A stretch of DNA of 64,000 nucleotides. Origin: Salegentibacter mishustinae. Lineage in GTDB: Bacteria; Bacteroidota; Bacteroidia; Flavobacteriales; Flavobacteriaceae. Of the stretch, positions 35,545 through 43,379 are shown in pieces. The translations under genes were made by a program, and so were the position numbers. Below the pieces are notes generated by a model. That model was not told the DNA's origin. It worked only from the letters and a program-made list of their open reading frames with translations, and searched no databases. The first letter of the stretch is position 1, and each line of letters begins with the position of its first letter. The stretch spans positions 1,488,001 to 1,552,000 of the forward strand of contig NZ_LLKN01000002.1 in the NCBI RefSeq assembly GCF_002900095.1. Reading direction: 5' to 3'.

Positions 35545-36039
35545 ATGAAAGGCTTCATATTTAATTTACTTCTTATAATATCATTATTTGTATTTCAGGG
35601 CTGCGGTAGCAGTATGAATTCAGCTAAGGTTACTAAAACCAAACAATTAGTTGATAGTCGAAAATTTGAAATACAACATGAATGGGTAAATCCGATGTCT
35701 GGGAATCGAATTAACCTGATTGGAAATCCTAATTTTATAAGATTAAAAAAAGATTCGGTGAATTTGTTTCTGCCATTTTTTGGAGAACGTTTTGCCGGTG
35801 GCGGGTACAATGATGAAGGAGGTATAATTTATAATGGTCCATTAAAAGATCTCGAAGTAAATAGTGATAAGAAAGATACACAGATAATTAAATTTTCTAC
35901 CAAACAAGATACTGAAGATCTCGATTTCACTATTACGGTTTATCCTGAAGGAGATGTTAATACCCGGGTCAATAGTAGCCATAGATCATTTATTTCTTAC
36001 CAGGGCAAAATAGGTGAGCTTAAAGAAAGGGATGATTAG
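35545..36039 (+). CDS. DUF4251 lipoprotein
   Basis: 164 residues. The signal MKGFIFNLLLIISLFVFQGC ends in a lipobox (FQGC). The mature part has the DUF4251 pattern: LVDSRKFEIQHEWVNPMSG, FLPFFGERFAGGGYNDEGGI and TITVYPEGDVNTRVNSSHRS. The family is common in Bacteroidetes and of unknown function, predicted to sit on the outer membrane. It is a single gene with a weak hairpin after it. Confidence 0.88.
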   Translation: MKGFIFNLLLIISLFVFQGCGSSMNSAKVTKTKQLVDSRKFEIQHEWVNPMSGNRINLIGNPNFIRLKKDSVNLFLPFFGERFAGGGYNDEGGIIYNGPLKDLEVNSDKKDTQIIKFSTKQDTEDLDFTITVYPEGDVNTRVNSSHRSFISYQGKIGELKERDD

Positions 36040-36058
36040 TAAAGCATAGATAAAAAAA

Positions 36059-36088
36059 AGAATTCTTCAGTATGAATTATTCTATTTT
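36059..36088 (+). terminator. Weak hairpin terminator after the DUF4251 gene
   Basis: AGAAT and TTCA arms pair with TGAA and ATTCT across a short internal loop, followed by a T-rich stretch. Weaker than the other terminators here. Confidence 0.4.
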
Positions 36089-36195
36089 ACAAGTATCCAA
36101 TGTAGAATGTTCATAAATACTATTTATATCTTAATTGACAAGTGTTGAGAGAATATTCCAAAAAGTATGTTCATAACCCATGTTCATGAATGAGA

Positions 36196-37089
36196 CTAAT
36201 TCAAATTCCTGTACTCATTTGGAGTATGACCAGTATTTTTCTTAAACATCCTGTTGAAGTGCTGAGGGTATTTAAATCCTAATTCATAAGCGATCTGGCT
36301 AATGGAGCTATCGGTATCGAAAATCCGGTCTTTAGCAACATCAATTAATTTCAAATGAATATGATCCATAGCCGATTTACCGGTTTCCTTTTTCACCAGG
36401 TCTCCGAAGTAATTTGCAGAAAGATTTAGATGATTAGCAAAATAACCAACAGAAGGCAGGCCGTATTTCTGAGGGTTTTCAGACTGAAAATAATCATTCA
36501 GTAAACCTTCAAATTTGGACACTATACCCTGATTCAAATTTTCTCGGGTTATAAATTGCCGGTCATAGAATCGTTCACAATAATTAAGCAATAATTCAAT
36601 ATTACTGGTAATGATAGTTTTACTGTGTTTATCAATATTTTGATCGAGTTCGTAATCTATCTTCAGGAATAATTCGGTAATGATCTGCTGCTCTTTTTCA
36701 GATAAATGCAGGGCCTCATTAAGGTCGTAGGAAAAGAAGGAATACGTATGAATCTTGCTTGCAAGCGGTGTGCCTTTGATAAAATCAGGATGAAATAATA
36801 GGGCGAAACCTTTTGGGTTATAATCCTTGGCACTTTTAATACCTACAACCTGGCCTGGTCCCATAAAAACCATGGTTCCTTCTTCGTAATCATAAGTATT
36901 TCTACCGTATTTCAATTCACCACAGTTCACTCCCTTCAAAAAGATCGCATAAAACTCAAAGCTAAACTTCCCACTTGACAAGGGTTTTGCTGTTCCGCTA
37001 TCAAAAGATGTGATTAAAGGATGCCTGGTTTTAATCTCTTTAAGAGCATTGTATTGGGCAATACTTTCAACTTTCAATATATCTTCCAT
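36196..37089 (-). CDS. AraC-family transcriptional regulator
   Basis: 297 residues. An N-terminal cupin-like sensing domain (about 1-150) is followed by the AraC double helix-turn-helix at the C-terminus: SANYFGDLVKKETGKSAMDH and ISQIAYELGFKYPQHFNRMF, KKNTGHTPNEYR. It probably activates the divergent five-gene set starting with the aldo/keto reductase, from direct repeats in the shared 182-base control region. The inducer is unknown. Confidence 0.93.
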   Translation of the reverse strand: MEDILKVESIAQYNALKEIKTRHPLITSFDSGTAKPLSSGKFSFEFYAIFLKGVNCGELKYGRNTYDYEEGTMVFMGPGQVVGIKSAKDYNPKGFALLFHPDFIKGTPLASKIHTYSFFSYDLNEALHLSEKEQQIITELFLKIDYELDQNIDKHSKTIITSNIELLLNYCERFYDRQFITRENLNQGIVSKFEGLLNDYFQSENPQKYGLPSVGYFANHLNLSANYFGDLVKKETGKSAMDHIHLKLIDVAKDRIFDTDSSISQIAYELGFKYPQHFNRMFKKNTGHTPNEYRNLN

Positions 37090-37113
37090 AGTTCTTGCTT
37101 TTTTACTTCAATA

Positions 37114-37121
37114 CAAATATA
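37114..37121 (-). promoter_or_regulatory. -7 promoter element for the araC-family gene
   Basis: The minus strand reads TATATTTG, exact TAnnTTTG, 25 bases before the ATG at 37089. Confidence 0.55.
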
Positions 37122-37155
37122 TCAATCTGTGTTTTAAGAAATTGATCTCGTGACT

Positions 37156-37188
37156 AATATCAGTAATTATGGTTAGAATATCAGTAAT
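37156..37188 (+). promoter_or_regulatory. Two direct repeats AATATCAGTAAT, probable AraC-type operator
   Basis: AATATCAGTAAT at 37156-37167 recurs exactly at 37177-37188, 21 bases apart, i.e. two helical turns on the same DNA face. They lie about 30 bases upstream of the candidate -7 element of the aldo/keto reductase promoter. This layout fits activation by the divergently encoded AraC-family protein. Confidence 0.65.
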
Positions 37189-37218
37189 CTGTATACCAGA
37201 TATACCTCTAGATTGGGG

Positions 37219-37226
37219 GATATTTG
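37219..37226 (+). promoter_or_regulatory. Candidate -7 element for the aldo/keto reductase operon
   Basis: GATATTTG matches TAnnTTTG except at the first base; it would put the transcript start near 37233. A weaker promoter is consistent with activator dependence. Confidence 0.4.
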
Positions 37227-37271
37227 TATTAAGATTTTTAGTAAAGCAGTAATAACATATAATATATAATT

Positions 37272-38462
37272 ATGGAAAATAGAGATTCTAATAGTTTTCA
37301 GAATGGGAAAAGCTTTAGCCGAAGGAAATTTTTAAGTAGTTCTACTATAGCTGGTGTTGGGCTTAGTTTGAATCCGTTTTCAATGTGGGCAAATACAAAA
37401 GGTAATGACACAAGCCAGGGAAAGATTAATAAATCTCAACAACAGAATATAAATCCGGATAAAAGAAGACTTGGAAATCTGGAGGTTTCTCCACTTGGTC
37501 TAGGAGCCCTTTCTGTGGTTGGGTTTTATACTGGCAGGGTTCGCGATCAATACAAGGTAAATAAGCTTTATCGGGAAGCTTATGACAATGGAGTTACATT
37601 TTTTGATACCGCAGAGGTCTACGGACCATTGATCAGTGAAAGACAGATAGGTGAAGCGGTTGAGCCGTTTAGGAAAGATGTGAAGATCGCTACAAAGTTC
37701 GGTTTCGATATTAATCCTGAGACCGGCGAACGAGGAGGATTAGATAGTAATCCAAAAACCATTCGCAGAGCCGTGGAAGGTATGCTGAAAAGGCTAAGAA
37801 CCGATTATATAGACCTGCTATATCAACACCGGGTAGATCCTAATGTTCCAATTGAAGATGTTGCTGGTACTGTTCAGGATTTGATGAAAGAAGGAAAGGT
37901 GCTTCATTGGGGATTATCTGAACCAGGATTAAATACGATTCGTCGTGCTCACGCCGTGGAACCACTTACCGCGATCCAGAATGAATATTCTCCCTGGACG
38001 CGCAATCCAGAATCTGATGTGTTGCCCCTTTGTGAAGAATTGGGAATAGGTTTCGTACCATGGTGTCCCCTGGGTTATGGTTTTTTTGCCGATGCTATTA
38101 ACGAAAATACCAGGTTTTCTGAAGGTGATTTTCGCACCATTCTACCACGAACAACTCCTGAAAACATACCACAAAACCTCCAAATTCTTTACTATATTGA
38201 GGAATGGGGTCTTCGAAAAAATGCAACACCAGCGCAAATAACCTTAGCCTGGTTACTGGCTCAAAAGCCCTGGATAGTTCCAATTCCCGGAACCTCTAAT
38301 TCTGTGCACCTCAGGGAAAATTTAAGAGCTAATGAAATTTCATTCAGTAAGGAAGAATTAAAGGAATTTGATCTGGGTCTGTCTAAAATTGAAATTGTAG
38401 GAGCACAAAATGCAGAGCCTGTTATGGCTGCTATGGGGGTTGAAGCACCAATAAAGAAATAG
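37272..38462 (+). CDS. Tat-exported aldo/keto reductase
   Basis: 396 residues. The N-terminus has the twin-arginine signal FSRRKFLSSSTIAGVGLSL (residues 15-33). The mature part is an AKR TIM barrel with the catalytic tetrad: Asp and Tyr in FFDTAEVYGP, Lys in IATKFGF and His in LLYQHRVDP. The NADPH-binding end PIPGTSNSVHLRENL is present. It would reduce an aldehyde or ketone outside the cytoplasm; Tat export suggests it folds with bound cofactor first. It is the first gene of the AraC-linked set. Confidence 0.92.
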   Translation: MENRDSNSFQNGKSFSRRKFLSSSTIAGVGLSLNPFSMWANTKGNDTSQGKINKSQQQNINPDKRRLGNLEVSPLGLGALSVVGFYTGRVRDQYKVNKLYREAYDNGVTFFDTAEVYGPLISERQIGEAVEPFRKDVKIATKFGFDINPETGERGGLDSNPKTIRRAVEGMLKRLRTDYIDLLYQHRVDPNVPIEDVAGTVQDLMKEGKVLHWGLSEPGLNTIRRAHAVEPLTAIQNEYSPWTRNPESDVLPLCEELGIGFVPWCPLGYGFFADAINENTRFSEGDFRTILPRTTPENIPQNLQILYYIEEWGLRKNATPAQITLAWLLAQKPWIVPIPGTSNSVHLRENLRANEISFSKEELKEFDLGLSKIEIVGAQNAEPVMAAMGVEAPIKK

Positions 38463-38541
38463 ATTCTTTTAGGAAGAATAATTATAAAATCTAACCTTTC
38501 CTGATACTTTTACTAAATTGTAGAAAACTGAACAATATAAA

Positions 38542-39654
38542 ATGAAACTGCTGTACCAAAAAATAAGAATAAGCTTTATACTAGGAATATCTCTATTTCT
38601 TTGTTCTTGCTTAGGATCTAAATCTATTTCCACCGATGCAATTGTTTTAAAAAAACAAGGAGGTTTTGCCGTGGGAGGAACAGTAAAGGAGAGTCCGGGA
38701 ACATTTGATCCTATAGAACATGGAGCTTTCAATCCCAGCAATCAAAGTACTGAAGGCCAAACCCTGCATGGAGATCATGCTACCGTATATTACCAAATTC
38801 CGGTAAATGCTAATGAATTTCCTTTAGTATTCTGGCACGGCTATGGGCAGTCTATGAGGACCTGGCAAACCACCCCTGATGGCAGAGAAGGTTTTCAAAG
38901 TATTTTTCTGCGGAAAGATTTCCCGGTTTATTTACTGGATCAACCTCGTCGAGGTCTTTCCGGGCGAAGCACAGAACCTACTCGTATAAGTCCAGCTACA
39001 GATGATCAACTTTGGTTTGGCATTTTCAGGCTTGGCTTAGGAAATAATTTTTACCCAGGAGTTCAATTTTCTAAAGATCCTGAAGCTTTAGATCAGTTTT
39101 ACCGCCAAATGACCCCGGATACTGGGCCCTTGGAAATTGATGTAAATATCGATGCCGTTTCAGCATTGTTTGATAAAATAGGTCCTTCAGTACTTGTTAC
39201 ACATTCTCATAGCGGAGGACAGGGATGGCTCACGGCCCTTAAAAACGATAATATTAAGGCAATAGTTTCCTATGAACCAGGAAGTAATTTCGTATTTCCT
39301 GAAGGAGAAGTGCCGGAACCAATGCCTTATCTCGGTGGAGAGTTGAGTGCCAGGGGTGTTCCTATGGATGAATTCAATCGCCAGACAGAAATTCCAATTA
39401 TCATCTATTATGGGGATTATATTCCTGAGGAACCTGTGCAGAATCCTGGAAAAGAACAATGGAGGGTTGCACTGGCTATGGCCAGGAAATGGCGTGATAC
39501 GGTAAATAAATACGGGGGAGATGTGACTTTAGTACCACTTCCTGAAGCAGGATTAAAGGGTAATACCCATTTCCCCATGTCAGACCTTAACAATAAGAAA
39601 GTAGCGGAATTAATGTATAGCTGGCTAAAAGAAAAAGGATTAACTAAAAAATAG
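38542..39654 (+). CDS. Alpha/beta hydrolase lipoprotein
   Basis: 370 residues. The signal peptide ends in a lipobox (LFLCSC, then LGSKS), so the protein is probably membrane-anchored on the outside. The alpha/beta hydrolase fold is shown by LVFWHGYGQSMRTWQ (oxyanion region), VYLLDQPRRGLSGRS, a nucleophile elbow VTHSHSGGQGW and a late catalytic His in GNTHFPMSDL. Substrate unknown. It lies 79 bases after the aldo/keto reductase and six before the cupin gene. Confidence 0.85.
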   Translation: MKLLYQKIRISFILGISLFLCSCLGSKSISTDAIVLKKQGGFAVGGTVKESPGTFDPIEHGAFNPSNQSTEGQTLHGDHATVYYQIPVNANEFPLVFWHGYGQSMRTWQTTPDGREGFQSIFLRKDFPVYLLDQPRRGLSGRSTEPTRISPATDDQLWFGIFRLGLGNNFYPGVQFSKDPEALDQFYRQMTPDTGPLEIDVNIDAVSALFDKIGPSVLVTHSHSGGQGWLTALKNDNIKAIVSYEPGSNFVFPEGEVPEPMPYLGGELSARGVPMDEFNRQTEIPIIIYYGDYIPEEPVQNPGKEQWRVALAMARKWRDTVNKYGGDVTLVPLPEAGLKGNTHFPMSDLNNKKVAELMYSWLKEKGLTKK

Positions 39655-39660
39655 AATAAA

Positions 39661-40134
39661 ATGAAAAATCTAATCACAGTATTATTATTTATTGTTCCAA
39701 TATGTGTTTTTGCTCAGGAGGAATCTTATTCAGTCTCATCATATCTGGAGGAAGGCACCAAAGCTCCTAATACCCATTATTTAGGAGAGGCCTGGTTAAA
39801 TGGATTGCTGGAGGTTGAGGGAGATTTAAATTTTCATATCACCAAGGCCACTTTCAAAGCAAATTCTACTCTGGACTGGCATAAACATGCCTCTACCCAG
39901 GTGTTGATTTATGTTGAAGGCGAAGGCTACTATCAGGAAAGAGGAAAAGCCCCTGTTATCCTAAAAGCTGGTAACGTGATAAAATGTGAAAAGGAAACAG
40001 AGCATTGGCATTCATCCACCAAAGACAGTGATGTAACTTATCTGGCTGTGTATGGAGGAGAACAACCCACTACCTGGACCGAGGTACTCACCCAGGAGTA
40101 TTATGATAAGGTAGCGGAAAAGCTGAAAAAATAA
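39661..40134 (+). CDS. Exported cupin-domain protein
   Basis: 157 residues with signal peptide MKNLITVLLFIVPICVFAQ. One cupin barrel carries metal-ligand histidines in LDWHKHASTQVLIYVEG and a later HWH (residues about 118-120), with GYYQERG between. It is closely similar to the C-terminal cupin of the gene at 40765-41895 (GYYQE-G, DVIKC/NVIKC, HWH), so the two share a recent origin. The reaction is unknown; similar cupins accompany carboxymuconolactone decarboxylase-like proteins. Confidence 0.86.
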   Translation: MKNLITVLLFIVPICVFAQEESYSVSSYLEEGTKAPNTHYLGEAWLNGLLEVEGDLNFHITKATFKANSTLDWHKHASTQVLIYVEGEGYYQERGKAPVILKAGNVIKCEKETEHWHSSTKDSDVTYLAVYGGEQPTTWTEVLTQEYYDKVAEKLKK

Positions 40135-40154
40135 GTCTTTAAATAATAATTGAA

Positions 40155-40760
40155 ATGAAAATTGTTCAATCAAATAAACTCTTTGGTCTATTTGTAATCG
40201 TCTTTATGATTATTGGTATTCAATCTAATGCCCAGGAAAAAATCGCCGTTGTTTATTTATCGAGAACAGAAAATACAGAAGCTGTAGCTAAGCTTATTCA
40301 GGAAAAAGTTGGGGGTAATTTAATTGCCTTGGAAAAGCAAGATCCATACCCGGAGAATTATCAGGAAATAGTTGCTCAGGTAGACAGGGAAAATGAAGAA
40401 GGATACCTACCTCCTTTGAAAACTAAAATTGAAAACCTTAAAGACTATGATATTTTATTTGTTGGTTTCCCTACCTGGGATATGCAAATGCCGCCTCCCA
40501 TGAAGAGCTTTTTAACTGAAAATGATCTGAGCGGTAAAACTGTAATCCCCTTCAATACCAATGCAGGTTTTGGGGTAGGTCAGGGATTTGACCAGTTAAG
40601 AGAATTATGTCCAGATAGTAAGATCCTGAAAGGCTTTTCGGTAGAAGGAGGATATGAAAAGAAAGGGGTTTTACTGGCGATCAAAGGAGAACGCAAGGAG
40701 AAGGTCGAAGATCAGGTTATAACCTGGTTAACCAGCATCGGGTTATTAGAAAAATCATAG
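40155..40760 (+). CDS. Exported flavodoxin-like protein
   Basis: 201 residues. A signal peptide (GLFVIVFMIIGIQSNAQ) precedes a flavodoxin domain: FMN phosphate loop VVYLSRTENTEAVAKLI, FVGFPTWDMQMPPPMKSFL and PFNTNAGFGVGQGFDQL. Flavodoxins are normally cytoplasmic, so export is unusual; the homologous class in Bacteroidetes often has such a signal. It may carry electrons to the aldo/keto reductase or cupin proteins outside the cytoplasm (inference). It lies 20 bases after the cupin gene. Confidence 0.9.
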   Translation: MKIVQSNKLFGLFVIVFMIIGIQSNAQEKIAVVYLSRTENTEAVAKLIQEKVGGNLIALEKQDPYPENYQEIVAQVDRENEEGYLPPLKTKIENLKDYDILFVGFPTWDMQMPPPMKSFLTENDLSGKTVIPFNTNAGFGVGQGFDQLRELCPDSKILKGFSVEGGYEKKGVLLAIKGERKEKVEDQVITWLTSIGLLEKS

Positions 40761-40764
40761 AATT

Positions 40765-41895
40765 ATGAAATTGAAAACTATAAGATTAATTATTACTTTA
40801 TTCATCGCAGCAAATCTGTCTGTTTTCGCACAAACAGAATCTGAGGAATTAAGTCCGGAAGAGTATAGCATAGCCAGAATTTCTGCGGCTACCGCGAAGG
40901 GTGATCTCGAAACCTTAGAGGATGCGTTACATGAAGGCCTGGATAACGGGCTTAGCATAAATAAGATTAAGGAGGAACTTGTTCATCTATATGCCTATTG
41001 TGGATTTCCGCGAAGCCTTATGGCGATAAATACCCTGACGGAAGTTTTAGAAAATAGAAAAGACAGGGGGATTAAAGATGAAACAGGAGAAAAACCGACT
41101 GATTTAAAGAATGGTGATAAATATGAAATTGGAAAGGAGGTTCTTGCTGAGCTATCCGGAGTTGAAAACAGGCCAAAGGCGGCCTATGCTAAAACCGTAC
41201 CGATCATTGAGGTATTCCTGAAAGAGCATTTGTTCGCAGATATTTTTAAAAGAGGCGTATTGTCTTTTAAGGAAAGGGAGATAGCCACCGTAGCGGCATT
41301 ATTAACTATGGGAGATCTTGCTCCAATGGCTAAAGGTCATATGAATATAAGTATGAGGCTGGGAGTTTCCCAATCCCAAATTTTGCAGATCCTGAAAATT
41401 ATTGAAACCGATGTCGATAAAAAAACAGCCCAGGTAGGCAGGGAACTTTTAGCTGAAATAACTCCTGATTATAGTTTTGATAAAGCCGATTACTCTGAAT
41501 ATCTGGATTCAGAAAAAATATACCCTAGGGGAGAAAAGATCACAAATCCTGTTTTCACCGGTACGGCCTGGTTAGAAATGTTGGTAACCGCAGATGAAGT
41601 TAACAGGAATTCAGTAGGAGTGGTCACCTTTGAATCAAAAGCTAGAACCTTCTGGCATCAGCATCCTAACGGACAGATCATTTTAGCACTATCCGGAAAG
41701 GGATATTACCAGGAGAAAGGTAGTGCGAAGAAAATTCTGAAAAAGGGAGATGTTATAAAATGTCCAGCAAATACTCCGCACTGGCATGGAGCAAGTCCAG
41801 ATGAGGAATTTGTCCAGATTGCCATTACCAGTAGAGTTGACGGTCCGACTGAATGGTTTGAGTCGGTTTCAGAGAAAGAGTATAATGTGGATTGA
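40765..41895 (+). CDS. Exported carboxymuconolactone decarboxylase-like / cupin fusion
   Basis: 376 residues with signal peptide MKLKTIRLIITLFIAANLSVFAQ given here by its first and last parts MKLKTIRL and NLSVFAQ. Two AhpD/CMD-like helical segments follow: GLSINKIKEELVHLYAYCGF (about 70-90) and LSFKEREIATVAALLTMGDL (about 165-185). A C-terminal cupin (WHQHPNGQIILALSGKGYYQ, CPANTPHWHG) closes the protein. Neither CMD half shows the CxxC of AhpD peroxidases, so a decarboxylase or isomerase role is more likely. It starts four bases after the flavodoxin stop and ends the operon. Confidence 0.88.
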   Translation: MKLKTIRLIITLFIAANLSVFAQTESEELSPEEYSIARISAATAKGDLETLEDALHEGLDNGLSINKIKEELVHLYAYCGFPRSLMAINTLTEVLENRKDRGIKDETGEKPTDLKNGDKYEIGKEVLAELSGVENRPKAAYAKTVPIIEVFLKEHLFADIFKRGVLSFKEREIATVAALLTMGDLAPMAKGHMNISMRLGVSQSQILQILKIIETDVDKKTAQVGRELLAEITPDYSFDKADYSEYLDSEKIYPRGEKITNPVFTGTAWLEMLVTADEVNRNSVGVVTFESKARTFWHQHPNGQIILALSGKGYYQEKGSAKKILKKGDVIKCPANTPHWHGASPDEEFVQIAITSRVDGPTEWFESVSEKEYNVD

Positions 41896-41900
41896 AAGGA

Positions 41901-42473
41901 TTATTTGAGATAATTAATAATGTTAGGATCATAATTAAAGGTTTTAATCCTCCAAGAGTCGTCTCTTTCTATCCAGATAAGATTCTTCTTTTGGAGTGTA
42001 TTTATAATAGCCCAGGTATCATAATCATTCAAATTATTATTGAATATGTGGCGATAAATTTTAAATTTGGTTTTTAGCTTAACTATTCCGCTAAGAACCC
42101 TTAACTCTTCCATATTCAATTTATTTATCCTGGTTTCCGTAGAATCGGGTAGGGCTAGTCCTCTTTCTAAATAAGGTGAAAAGTCATTACAATTTTCACA
42201 AATAAGTTTAGAGGTTAATACAGCCTCTCTAAATTCTTTCCTACTATTAACTTCCTTTTTAATTGTCATTTGGCATAAGGCGCAGGGCGTTAAGTGTAAA
42301 ACACAATGGGAATTTGTTAGTATATCTTTAATTTCCACTCTATTTGAATTCCGTTTATCTGAAAATTCAGAAGGTAAGGGTGAAAAACAGCCATTTTTGT
42401 ATGACCAATATTGAGATATTGGTACCAGTAGTTCTTCTGGTGTAGAACTCCCTATTATAATTTGATAGTTCAT
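41901..42473 (-). CDS. Uncharacterised protein with two CxxC motifs
   Basis: 190 residues, not recognised. Cysteine pairs CALCQM (about residue 65) and CENCND (about residue 92) could bind one zinc ion. The C-terminal third (YDTWAIINTLQKKNLIWIERDD) resembles a short winged-helix. No signal peptide. It is divergent from an XRE regulator, 67 bases away, with a palindromic operator between them, so it is probably the regulated partner of that repressor. It is probably part of a small acquired segment. Confidence 0.6.
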   Translation of the reverse strand: MNYQIIIGSSTPEELLVPISQYWSYKNGCFSPLPSEFSDKRNSNRVEIKDILTNSHCVLHLTPCALCQMTIKKEVNSRKEFREAVLTSKLICENCNDFSPYLERGLALPDSTETRINKLNMEELRVLSGIVKLKTKFKIYRHIFNNNLNDYDTWAIINTLQKKNLIWIERDDSWRIKTFNYDPNIINYLK

Positions 42474-42484
42474 ACCTGTACAAA

Positions 42485-42504
42485 TAATGACATTTAAGTC
42501 ATTA
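42485..42504. promoter_or_regulatory. Palindromic operator candidate TAATGAC-N6-GTCATTA
   Basis: Perfect 7-base arms separated by ATTTAA lie between the divergent XRE gene and the CxxC protein gene. This is the expected binding-site form for a small dimeric XRE repressor. Confidence 0.6.
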
Positions 42505-42540
42505 CAAAAATGATGAATTCTTTGGACTTTTCATAATCTT

Positions 42541-42762
42541 ATGGGAAGTCGCTTAAAGAATGAAAAATTACTACAAAAAATTTCTATCCAGTTAAAACGG
42601 CATAGAGAAAAGAAGGAACTTACCCAGGAAGATGTTTATAATGATACTGGGATTCATATATCTAGGATTGAAACCGGTAAAGTAAATATTACTGTTAGTA
42701 CTCTTGCTGCCCTTTGCGATTATTTTGACCTCAATCTTTCTGAATTTTTCGACAAATTATAA
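42541..42762 (+). CDS. XRE-family (Cro/C1-type) HTH regulator
   Basis: 73 residues, almost entirely one helix-turn-helix domain: QLKRHREKKELTQEDVYNDT, GIHISRIETGKVNITVSTLA and LCDYFDLNLSEFF. The usual second-helix alanine is changed but the SRIETGK recognition turn is intact. It likely represses itself and the divergent CxxC protein from the palindrome at 42485-42504. Such small regulators are common on integrated elements. Confidence 0.92.
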   Translation: MGSRLKNEKLLQKISIQLKRHREKKELTQEDVYNDTGIHISRIETGKVNITVSTLAALCDYFDLNLSEFFDKL

Positions 42763-42783
42763 ATTTAATCAAACTAGCTTTTC

Positions 42784-43080
42784 TCAATTTTCGTAATTTT
42801 TAAATACGGTTAATTGCTGAAAAACTGAATTTCTTTCAGAATAATCATAAATAATTTTAGAATTTTTATTTATAATAATTTCTTTTTCGAATTCAATATT
42901 TATTGACTGATAGAAATCCAATAATAATTTAATAGAATTTAAATAGCTATATTGAGTTCTGTATGATTTGGACTTTAATTTCAGAATGTAGAATTTCAAT
43001 GGCAAATAACAGGGAGTAAAATCCTGTATAAGAATTGGAACCTGATTATTGCTTTTAAATTGTACTGATATAATTCTCAT
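42784..43080 (-). pseudogene. Truncated tyrosine recombinase (N-terminal part only)
   Basis: 98 residues. CYLPLKFYILKLKSKSYRTQ followed by YSYLNSIKLLLDFYQS resembles the core-binding (SAM-like) N-terminal domain of phage-type integrases, which are normally 300 residues or more. The catalytic domain with R-H-R-Y is missing, and the XRE gene ends 21 bases away, so this looks like the stub of an integrase left after a deletion. The base composition is unusually AT-rich. The family call is by pattern and moderately sure. Confidence 0.5.
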
Positions 43081-43379
43081 AATAAGGAAAATAGAGATTC
43101 TACAATTTAAGAAAAGTAAATTAAACTTTGATAATCAAAGAATAAACTAACAAGAATATAAACGTTGGTTACATTGGGTTCAATTTTACATAATATAAAT
43201 TATAGTGCAAATAGGTGTGTCTGTTTTTTTAACCCAAGTTATATAAGATGTTCATTATTATAGGATAATTCAATTATCACTTAAAGCTTTAGTTATTCCT
43301 AAACTTCTTATTTAACAGCAAATTAAAATTATCTGGGTTTGGTTTTTATAATTTAGTTAGACTAACTAAAAAAATTAAA
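43081..43379. other. AT-rich gap without gene, with a palindrome before the next gene
   Basis: About 300 very AT-rich bases with no credible gene. At 43352-43370 is a perfect inverted repeat TTTAGTTAG-A-CTAACTAAA ending ten bases before the lipoprotein start, which could be an operator or leader hairpin. Confidence 0.5.

Noticed and set aside
36109-36190. Three TGTTCAT words as a regulator site
   Set aside because: Spacing is irregular and they lie downstream of both neighbouring genes; likely chance in AT-rich DNA.
41892-42077. 61-codon plus-strand frame after the cupin fusion
   Set aside because: Antisense to the end of the CxxC protein gene and without a start signal.
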